37,653 nt of DNA from Microbacterium sp. p3-SID336 (GTDB lineage Bacteria > Actinomycetota > Actinomycetes > Actinomycetales > Microbacteriaceae): NCBI RefSeq assembly GCF_025143365.1, contig NZ_JALXPE010000038.1, positions 1 through 37,653 of the forward strand, given 5' to 3'. The notes under the pieces are model-generated. The model saw nothing but the letters and a program-made list of their open reading frames with translations, made no database searches and was not told the DNA's origin. A program made the translations under genes and the position numbers. Below, in pieces: positions 31,818-37,653 of the stretch; positions within the stretch are counted from its first letter, which is position 1, and each line of letters starts with the position of its first letter.

Positions 31818-32134
31818 CACTCAGCCTCTTCCTTCACGGCGTCGTCAGCGGCATCCGCCTTCTTCGCCTTCGACTTGGTCGCCTTCTTCGCGGGAGCCTC
31901 GACCGGAGCGGGCGTCGCACGGATACCCAGCTCGCGCTCGCGGATCACGGTGTAAAGACGCGCGATGTCGCGCTTGACGGCGCGGATGCGGCCGTGGCTC
32001 TCCAGCTGGCCGGTGGCCGACTGGAAACGGAGGTTGAACAGCTCCTCCTTGGCCTTGCGCAGCTCCTCAACGAGGCGCTGGTCTTCGAACGTGTCGAGCT
32101 CTGCCGGAGCGAGCTCCTTGGTGCCGATCGCCAT
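31817..32134 (-). CDS. rpmC: 50S ribosomal protein L29 with C-terminal extension
   Basis: L29 lies near the exit tunnel and forms part of the SecY/SRP docking site. The 105-residue protein has the usual two-helix body up to about residue 72 ([38 protein letters not shown]). A tail of about 33 residues of Ala, Pro, Lys, Glu and Asp follows. Typical length is 65-75. The start overlaps the rplP stop (TAATG) and the stop overlaps the rpsQ start. Confidence 0.98.
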   Translation of the reverse strand: MAIGTKELAPAELDTFEDQRLVEELRKAKEELFNLRFQSATGQLESHGRIRAVKRDIARLYTVIRERELGIRATPAPVEAPAKKATKSKAKKADAADDAVKEEAE

Positions 32135-32553
32135 TACGCGTCGCCCTCCTCGCGCTTGATGATGCGTGCCTTGAGCGGCAGCTTGTGGATTGCACGGGTC
32201 AGTGCCTCGCGAGCGAGCTGCTCGTCGACACCCGCGACCTCGAAGAGGACGCGGCCCGGCTTGACGTTGGCGACCCACCACTCGGGGGAACCCTTACCGG
32301 AACCCATGCGGGTCTCGGCGGGCTTCTTCGTGAGCGGACGGTCCGGGTAGATGTTGATCCACACCTTGCCGCCACGCTTGATGTGACGGGTCATCGCGAT
32401 ACGAGCGGACTCGATCTGACGGTTCGTCACATACGCGGGCGTGAGGGCCTGGATGCCGAACTCGCCGAAGGAGACCTTCGTGCCGCCGGTGGCCTGACCC
32501 GAGCGGCCCGGGTGGTGCTGCTTGCGGTACTTGACCTTACGGGGGATGAGCAT
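32134..32553 (-). CDS. rplP: 50S ribosomal protein L16
   Basis: L16 is close to the A-site tRNA elbow and is needed for late large-subunit assembly. The 139-residue protein has [39 protein letters not shown] core sequence, and the [18 protein letters not shown] motif. Length is normal. It overlaps the rpsC stop and the rpmC start by one base each (TAATG). Confidence 0.99.
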   Translation of the reverse strand: MLIPRKVKYRKQHHPGRSGQATGGTKVSFGEFGIQALTPAYVTNRQIESARIAMTRHIKRGGKVWINIYPDRPLTKKPAETRMGSGKGSPEWWVANVKPGRVLFEVAGVDEQLAREALTRAIHKLPLKARIIKREEGDA

Positions 32554-33308
32554 TATGCCGACGCTCCTTCAGCGACAGGTGCCTCGTTGCGCGGGGCACG
32601 GCGGCGGTCGCCACCACGGTCGTCACGGCGCGACTTCGGCGCGTTGGCCTGCTCGCGCGCGAGCTCCTTGGCGGTGAGGTCGCCCTTGTAGATCCACACC
32701 TTCACGCCGATGCGGCCGAAGGTGGTCTTGGCCTCGTAGAAGCCGTAGTCGATGTTCGCGCGCAGCGTGTGCAGCGGCACACGACCCTCGCGGTAGAACT
32801 CCGACCGGCTCATCTCGGCGCCGCCGAGACGGCCCGACACCTGGATGCGGATGCCCTTGGCGCCGGCGCGCTGAGCGCCCTGCAGACCCTTGCGCATCGC
32901 GCGACGGAACGCCACACGAGCAGACAGCTGCTCGGCGATGCCCTGCGCGACCAGCTGAGCGTCGGCCTCGGGGTTCTTGACCTCGAGGATGTTCAGCTGG
33001 ATCTGCTTCCCGGTGAGCTTCTCGAGGTCGCCGCGGATGCGCTCGGCCTCGGCGCCGCGACGACCGATCACGATGCCCGGACGGGCGGTGTGGATGTCGA
33101 CGCGGACGCGGTCACGGGTGCGCTCGATCTCGATGTTCGAGACGCCGGCGCGGTCCAGCTGCGTCTGCAGCAGACGACGGATCTTGATGTCCTCGGCCAC
33201 GTAGTCGGCGTAACGCTGACCCGGCTTCGTCGAGTCCGAGAACCAGCGCGACACGTGGTCCGTGGTGATGCCGAGGCGGAAGCCGTACGGGTTGACCTTC
33301 TGTCCCAT
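32553..33308 (-). CDS. rpsC: 30S ribosomal protein S3
   Basis: S3 lines the mRNA entry channel. The 251-residue protein has the N-terminal [20 protein letters not shown], a type II KH domain with the [11 protein letters not shown] loop, and the C-terminal domain with [20 protein letters not shown]. An Arg/Asp/Gly-rich tail ends ...[10 protein letters not shown] and is somewhat longer than usual. It starts at the last base of the rplV stop region (33308). Confidence 0.99.
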   Translation of the reverse strand: MGQKVNPYGFRLGITTDHVSRWFSDSTKPGQRYADYVAEDIKIRRLLQTQLDRAGVSNIEIERTRDRVRVDIHTARPGIVIGRRGAEAERIRGDLEKLTGKQIQLNILEVKNPEADAQLVAQGIAEQLSARVAFRRAMRKGLQGAQRAGAKGIRIQVSGRLGGAEMSRSEFYREGRVPLHTLRANIDYGFYEAKTTFGRIGVKVWIYKGDLTAKELAREQANAPKSRRDDRGGDRRRAPRNEAPVAEGASA

Positions 33309-33706
33309 TACTTGCTCGCCTTCTTGTTGCTGTCGCCGGCCGCGGCAGGAGCCGCCTCCGGCGTCGAGAGCACGACCGTGATGTGGCTCGTGCGCTTCTT
33401 GATCTGGAAAGCGCGACCCTGTGCACGGGGCTGGAAACGCTTGAGCGTCGTGCCCTCGTCGACGTACGCGTTCTTCACGTACAGGTCCTGCTCGTCGAGG
33501 TACTCGCCGTCACGATCCGCCTTGACCTGCGCGTTGGCCATGGCCGACGCGACAAGCTTGTAGATCGGCTCACTGGCGGACTGCTGGGCGAACTTCAGGA
33601 TCGCCAGAGCCTCCTGGGCCTGCTTGCCCTTGATGAGCGCGACGACACGACGAGCCTTCTGAGGGGTCACGCGGATGTGTCGCACGCGTGCGATGGACTC
33701 CACCAT
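33308..33706 (-). CDS. rplV: 50S ribosomal protein L22
   Basis: L22 has a long loop that reaches into the exit tunnel and is a site of macrolide resistance mutations. The 132-residue protein has [20 protein letters not shown], the loop [20 protein letters not shown] and a short Ala/Ser/Lys tail of about 17 residues after VLSTPE. It follows rpsS with a 25-base gap and an AGAGAGAA-type ribosome site. Confidence 0.99.
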   Translation of the reverse strand: MVESIARVRHIRVTPQKARRVVALIKGKQAQEALAILKFAQQSASEPIYKLVASAMANAQVKADRDGEYLDEQDLYVKNAYVDEGTTLKRFQPRAQGRAFQIKKRTSHITVVLSTPEAAPAAAGDSNKKASK

Positions 33707-33731
33707 TTCTCTCTCCTCTATCGTCCCCGCG

Positions 33732-34013
33732 TCAGCGGCGACGGCCCTTCTTGTCGTCCTTCTCGTGGCCGCGGAAGGTGCGGGTGGGCGCGAACTCGCC
33801 CAGCTTGTGACCGACCATGGTCTCGGACACGAACACGGGGATGTGCTTGCGTCCGTCGTGGACCGCGATCGTGTGACCCAGCATGGCCGGGATGATCATG
33901 GACCGACGGGACCAGGTCTTGATGACGTTCTTGGTGCCGGCTTCGTTCTGCACGACCACCTTGCGAAGCAGGTGCTCGTCGACGAAGGGGCCCTTCTTAA
34001 GACTGCGAGGCAT
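33732..34013 (-). CDS. rpsS: 30S ribosomal protein S19
   Basis: S19 forms a complex with S13 in the head of the small subunit. The 93-residue protein is the usual length. It has [39 protein letters not shown] and [20 protein letters not shown] with a basic end. It lies 12 bases after rplB. Confidence 0.99.
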   Translation of the reverse strand: MPRSLKKGPFVDEHLLRKVVVQNEAGTKNVIKTWSRRSMIIPAMLGHTIAVHDGRKHIPVFVSETMVGHKLGEFAPTRTFRGHEKDDKKGRRR

Positions 34014-34025
34014 CTTCTCTTACTC

Positions 34026-34865
34026 CTACTTGCGCTTCTTGCCGGCGTTGCGACGACGCACGATGTACTTGTCGCTTTCCTTGTTGGCGTGACGGGTGCG
34101 ACCCTCGGCCTGACCCCACGGGGAGACGGGGTGACGACCACCGGACGTCTTGCCCTCACCACCACCGTGCGGGTGGTCGACCGGGTTCATCGCGACACCG
34201 CGGACGGTCGGGCGGACGCCCTTCCAGCGCATGCGGCCTGCCTTGCCCCAGTTGATGTTCGACTGCTCGGCGTTGCCGACCTCGCCGATGGTCGCGCGGC
34301 AGCGCGCATCGACGTTGCGGATCTCGCCCGAGGGCAGACGCAGCTGTGCGTAGGGGCCGTCCTTCGCCACGAGGCGGACGGACGCACCGGCCGAGCGCGC
34401 CATCTTCGCGCCGCCGCCGGGGCGGAGCTCGATGGCGTGGATGACGGTACCCGTGGGGATGTTCTTCAGCGGGAGGTTGTTTCCCGGCTTGATGTCCGCC
34501 GCGGGACCCGACTCGACGACGTCGCCCTGCTTCAGCTTCGCCGGCGCGAGGATGTAGCGCTTCTCGCCGTCGAAGTAGTGCAGCAGCGCGATGCGTGCGG
34601 TGCGGTTGGGGTCGTACTCGATGTGAGCGACACGGGCGTTCACGCCGTCCTTGTCATTGCGACGGAAGTCGATGACGCGGTACTGGCGCTTGTGGCCACC
34701 ACCGATGTGGCGGGTCGTGATGCGGCCCTGGTTGTTGCGACCACCGGTCTTCGAGAGCGGGCGCAGCAGCGACTTCTCCGGCGTCGATCGGGTGATCTCG
34801 GCGAAGTCAGCCACCGACGAGCCGCGACGGCCCGGGGTCGTGGGCTTGTACTTGCGAATAGCCAT
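34026..34865 (-). CDS. rplB: 50S ribosomal protein L2
   Basis: L2 supports the peptidyl-transferase centre and subunit joining. The 279-residue protein has [20 protein letters not shown], the middle OB/SH3-type domains, and the signature [19 protein letters not shown] with the conserved His in HPHGGGEG. Length is normal. The ATG at 34865 is chosen from the family N-terminus. A longer frame through to 35498 is an antisense-like shadow of rplW and rplD. Confidence 0.99.
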   Translation of the reverse strand: MAIRKYKPTTPGRRGSSVADFAEITRSTPEKSLLRPLSKTGGRNNQGRITTRHIGGGHKRQYRVIDFRRNDKDGVNARVAHIEYDPNRTARIALLHYFDGEKRYILAPAKLKQGDVVESGPAADIKPGNNLPLKNIPTGTVIHAIELRPGGGAKMARSAGASVRLVAKDGPYAQLRLPSGEIRNVDARCRATIGEVGNAEQSNINWGKAGRMRWKGVRPTVRGVAMNPVDHPHGGGEGKTSGGRHPVSPWGQAEGRTRHANKESDKYIVRRRNAGKKRK

Positions 34866-34885
34866 GATTGTCCTTATCCCCCGGA

Positions 34886-35209
34886 TCAGCCGATTGCCGT
34901 GAAGATGTCGATGGTGCCCGACTTCAGGCTCACGATGGCGCGCTTGGTGTCCTTGCGCTTGCCGGTGCCGAAGCGGGTGCGACGGGCCTTGCCGACGCGG
35001 TTGATCGTGTTGACGGACGCGACCTTGACACCGAAGATCTTCTCGATGGCGAGCTTGATCTCGGTCTTCGAAGCGCGCGGGTCGACGAGGAAGGTGTACT
35101 TGCCCTCGTCGATCAGGCCGTAGCTCTTCTCGGACACGACCGGCTTCAGGATGATGTCGCGCGGGTCCTTGTTCAGGGCCGTCTGGAGAACAGATGCCTG
35201 CTCGCTCAT
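34886..35209 (-). CDS. rplW: 50S ribosomal protein L23
   Basis: L23 lies at the exit tunnel and docks trigger factor and SRP. The 107-residue protein has [39 protein letters not shown] and a C-terminal domain in which the long [19 protein letters not shown] segment is seen. Its ATG overlaps the rplD stop (ATGA). Confidence 0.99.
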   Translation of the reverse strand: MSEQASVLQTALNKDPRDIILKPVVSEKSYGLIDEGKYTFLVDPRASKTEIKLAIEKIFGVKVASVNTINRVGKARRTRFGTGKRKDTKRAIVSLKSGTIDIFTAIG

Positions 35210-35868
35210 GCGGAGACCTCCTGGTTGGCGCCGGACTTGGAGGCGATGAAGCCCTCGAGCGCGGCCTGGGTGAAGACGATGTCGTCGGAGACGAGCACGT
35301 CGTAGGCGTTGAGCTGGTCGAACGACAGCAGGTGCACGTTGCCGAGGTTGCGCAGGCTCTTGAGCGCGAGCTCGTCGCCGCGCTCGATGACCACGAGCAC
35401 GTTCTTCGACGTGGCGACCTGGGCGAGGAAGCCCGCGGCGGCCTTGGTCGACGGCGCGCCGTCGGTGCCGAACGTGTCGATCGCGTGCAGACGGTCACCG
35501 CGGAAGCGGTCGCTGAGCGCGCCCAGCAGGGCGGCGGCGATCATCTTCTTGGGGGTGCGCTGCGAGTAGTCGCGCGGCTTCGGGCCGTGCACGATGCCAC
35601 CGCCGGTCATGTGCGGCGCGCGGATCGAGCCCTGACGGGCGTTACCCGTGCCCTTCTGCTTGAAGGGCTTGCGGCCGGCACCGGAGACCTCGCCACGACG
35701 CTTGGTCGAGTGCGTGCCCTGGCGTGCGGCAGCGAGCTGCGCGACGACGACCTGGTGGATGAGCGGGATGTTCGTCTTGACGTCGAACAGCGCGGCGGGG
35801 AGCTCGATCGAGCCCGCCTTCTTGCCGTCTGCCTTGAGGACGTCGAGCGCGAGAGTGGAGTCAGCCAT
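35206..35868 (-). CDS. rplD: 50S ribosomal protein L4
   Basis: L4 reaches into the exit tunnel and in E. coli represses the S10 operon by binding its leader. The 220-residue protein has the tunnel loop [20 protein letters not shown] and the globular part with [20 protein letters not shown]. Length is normal. Whether it regulates this operon is unknown. The leader before rpsJ contains several hairpins that could be tested. Confidence 0.99.
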   Translation of the reverse strand: MADSTLALDVLKADGKKAGSIELPAALFDVKTNIPLIHQVVVAQLAAARQGTHSTKRRGEVSGAGRKPFKQKGTGNARQGSIRAPHMTGGGIVHGPKPRDYSQRTPKKMIAAALLGALSDRFRGDRLHAIDTFGTDGAPSTKAAAGFLAQVATSKNVLVVIERGDELALKSLRNLGNVHLLSFDQLNAYDVLVSDDIVFTQAALEGFIASKSGANQEVSA

Positions 35869-35870
35869 GA

Positions 35871-36530
35871 TCAGGCACCCTTCACTGCGTTGCGGACGTA
35901 GACGATGCGGCCGCGAGCACCGGGGACGGCGCCCTTGACGAGCATGAGTCCCTTCTCGATGTCGATGGCGTGCACCGTGAGGTTGAGGACGGTCACGCGC
36001 TCGCCACCCATACGGCCGGCCATGCGCATGCCCTTGAAGACGCGGCTCGGGGTCGACGATGCGCCGATGGAGCCGGGCTTGCGGTGGTTGCGGTGCGCAC
36101 CGTGCGAAGCGGACACACCCTTGAAGTTGTGGCGCTTCATGACACCGGCGGTGCCCTTGCCCTTGCTCGTGCCGACGACGTCGACGAGCTGGCCGGCCTC
36201 GAACGTGCCGTCCACCGTGAGCTCCTGGCCCAGCGAGTAGTCGGCGGCGTCGGCCGTGCGGATCTCGGTCACGTGGCGACGCGGCGTGACGCCGGCGGCC
36301 TCGAAGTGAGCCGAGAGGGGCTTGTTCACCTTGCGCGGGTCGATCTGGCCGTACGCGATCTGCACGGCGTTGTAGCCGTCCTTCTCAGGGGTACGGATCT
36401 GGGTGACCACGTTCGGCGCGAGCTCGATGACGGTGACGGGAACGAGCTTGCCGTTCTCGTTCCACACCTGGGTCATGCCGAGCTTGGTGCCCAGCATGCC
36501 CTTGGAAACCTTGGAGTTGATGTCAGCCAT
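35871..36530 (-). CDS. rplC: 50S ribosomal protein L3
   Basis: L3 starts large-subunit assembly and has a finger near the peptidyl-transferase centre. The 219-residue protein has [20 protein letters not shown] at the start and the finger region [20 protein letters not shown], then [15 protein letters not shown]. The ATG at 36530 gives the family N-terminus, and a longer upstream frame is overlap with rpsJ. It follows rpsJ with an 8-base gap. Confidence 0.99.
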   Translation of the reverse strand: MADINSKVSKGMLGTKLGMTQVWNENGKLVPVTVIELAPNVVTQIRTPEKDGYNAVQIAYGQIDPRKVNKPLSAHFEAAGVTPRRHVTEIRTADAADYSLGQELTVDGTFEAGQLVDVVGTSKGKGTAGVMKRHNFKGVSASHGAHRNHRKPGSIGASSTPSRVFKGMRMAGRMGGERVTVLNLTVHAIDIEKGLMLVKGAVPGARGRIVYVRNAVKGA

Positions 36531-36538
36531 GTCGAACC

Positions 36539-36847
36539 TCAGAGCTTGATCTCGATGTTGACGTCGGCCGGCAGGTCGAGACGCATCAGCGAGTCGACGG
36601 CCTTGGGCGTCGGGTCGACGATGTCGATCAGACGCTTGTGGGTGCGCATCTCGAAGTGCTCGCGGCTGTCCTTGTACTTGTGGGGCGACCGGATGACGCA
36701 CACGACGTTCTTCTCGGTCGGAAGGGGCACGGGGCCGACGACGGTCGCGCCCGCACGGGTCACGGTGTCGACGATCTTGCGTGCGGACGTGTCGATGACC
36801 TCGTGGTCATACGACTTCAGGCGAATGCGGATCTTCTGTCCCGCCAT
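36539..36847 (-). CDS. rpsJ: 30S ribosomal protein S10 (NusE)
   Basis: S10 is a head protein of the small subunit and, as NusE, links NusG to NusB in transcription antitermination. The 102-residue protein has [40 protein letters not shown] and [20 protein letters not shown]. Length is normal. The ATG at 36847 fits the family, with a GAGAGAG purine run upstream as ribosome site. It is the first gene of the S10 block. Confidence 0.99.
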   Translation of the reverse strand: MAGQKIRIRLKSYDHEVIDTSARKIVDTVTRAGATVVGPVPLPTEKNVVCVIRSPHKYKDSREHFEMRTHKRLIDIVDPTPKAVDSLMRLDLPADVNIEIKL

Positions 36848-37653
36848 TGTCTGCTCTCTCTCTATAAGCGTCGTACCGTCCTGGACCGGGTGGCCCTGGG
36901 GCATTGGACGCACGTCGGCGCGGATTGCGCCTCGGCACGAGAACGGCTCTGCGAACCGATCTGCTGCACCACTGTTCTGCTGTCAGCCGCACACCCGGAG
37001 GCGGACGGATGCCCGACGCCCGCCGCGCACGGCAGTGCCCTCGAAATGAAGGTGTCGGGATTGTGCTCTGCTGCCCGCGGCCTAGAACCCTGCGACCTCC
37101 CGGAGGAGACGCCGTCTATGCACTGCCCTGGCAGTGATCCGACGCACGCACAGCGGCGACGGAATATCGAACCTGTCTATTCTGCCACGGCCGATTTCAC
37201 TTCTGCAAACCCGGGCGTGTCGCGCTCGGGAACGAGCGGCTTCGAGGGCTCCCGGCGACCCCGCTCAGCGCTGAGTGGAGCGCGGGGGGGGGCACCCCCA
37301 TGCCCGGCCCCGCTTGGGGAGGGCGTTCAGTGCGAGGGGGCACACCGAACGCGAGGAGCCCGACGTGAAGGGACGCCGGACGCCTCGACCGAGGGCACGG
37401 CGGAAGACCCGCCGCGCAGGCGGGGAGACGCATAGGCGCAAAGAGTGCGCGCGTCGCACGATGATCCCCAAGATCGTTTTCCCCAGTTTCGAACGCGGCT
37501 CTGAACCGCGTGCTTCAGGAAATCGAACCCCTTCGATTTCCCCGACCGCAAGATCCCCAGGCGGTCTGGATCATCCTACTCGATGAGCGACGCGATTCGC
37601 CACTTCGGCGCGCAAGCGTGCCGGCATGCTGGCACCTGCACTGCACGACGAAG
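36848..37653 (-). other. gene-free leader and upstream region of the S10 operon
   Basis: No gene that I can support lies in these 806 bases. On the minus strand it would hold the S10 leader. It contains a 16-bp palindrome CACTGCCCTGGCAGTG (37121-37136), a CGCTCG-GGAA-CGAGCG hairpin (37223-37238), and the palindrome CTCAGCGCTGAG (37264-37275). A run of nine G (37284-37292) and a 10-bp perfect stem with CCCC loop (37518-37541) follow. GTGCCGGCATGCTGGCAC (37618-37635) is a near-palindrome. A weak promoter candidate on the minus strand is TGGCGA / 18 bp / TAGGAT at 37573-37602. In relatives tuf lies further upstream, and it is not within this window. Confidence 0.6.

Noticed and set aside
37284..37292. 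Run of nine G as a possible phase-variable tract
   Set aside because: It is not inside a supported gene or between clear promoter elements, so no switching effect can be proposed.
37327..37551. Minus-strand frame of 74 codons before the S10 operon
   Set aside because: Rich in Arg and Ser with no motif or ribosome site, and it overlaps hairpins. Likely noncoding.
37572..37653. ATG-started plus-strand frame running off the right end
   Set aside because: Fewer than 30 codons are visible, no ribosome site, no recognisable sequence. It cannot be supported.
1..37653. CRISPR arrays, tRNA or rRNA genes, insertion sequences, integrases, phage genes
   Set aside because: No spaced direct-repeat array, cloverleaf sequence, transposase or integrase motif was found on either strand. 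The only tandem repeats are the 20-bp pair, the L17 repeat and a 15-bp duplication in the permease tail.

Overview
The window looks like chromosome from a high-GC Gram-positive actinobacterium of the family Microbacteriaceae, most likely Microbacterium. The basis is the very high GC content, the protein sequences, the gene order of the ribosomal cluster, and Ala/Lys/Glu-rich tails on several ribosomal proteins. This is recognition by eye, not a database search.

Left part (1-9.4 kb). A small membrane protein lies beside a broken secreted-protein gene in an AT-richer patch. A short protein follows that resembles a uridine kinase with a dead P-loop. Next come an aldo/keto reductase divergent from a MocR-type regulator, an Lrp/AsnC regulator divergent from alanine dehydrogenase, a class I aminotransferase that appears leaderless, and a minus-strand set of overlapping genes: a MaoC/HadAB-like dehydratase pair followed by murB.

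Middle part (9.4-20.3 kb). This is a carboxylate-uptake region. It holds a glycerate kinase, an SLC13-like permease whose start overlaps the stop of an OmpR-type response regulator, the partner histidine kinase, and a small secreted Pro-rich protein with an Asp-rich tail. A TauE/SafE exporter and a complete tripartite tricarboxylate transporter (tctC-tctB-tctA) follow. Divergent from tctC is the most unusual gene of the window. It is one open frame that joins the membrane sensor half of a CitA/DcuS-type kinase (Cache sensor, two membrane helices, PAS) directly to the DNA-binding half of its usual partner response regulator. The kinase core and receiver domain are missing. A perfectly adjacent tandem 20-bp repeat lies between it and tctC.

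Right part (20.3-36.9 kb). This is the S10-spc-alpha ribosomal protein cluster on the minus strand, read from rpsJ at the right to rplQ at the left. It includes secY-adk-map with an added DsbA-like thiol oxidoreductase, then infA and rpmJ. Strong hairpins split it into about five blocks: rpsJ-rplE, rpsH-rplO, secY-dsbA-like, infA-rpsK and rpoA-rplQ. rpsN is absent between rplE and rpsH, and rpsD is absent between rpsK and rpoA. Between rpmJ and rpsM lies a sequence that can fold into a closed multi-branch RNA.

The last 0.8 kb (36848-37653) holds the leader of the S10 operon and otherwise no gene I can support.
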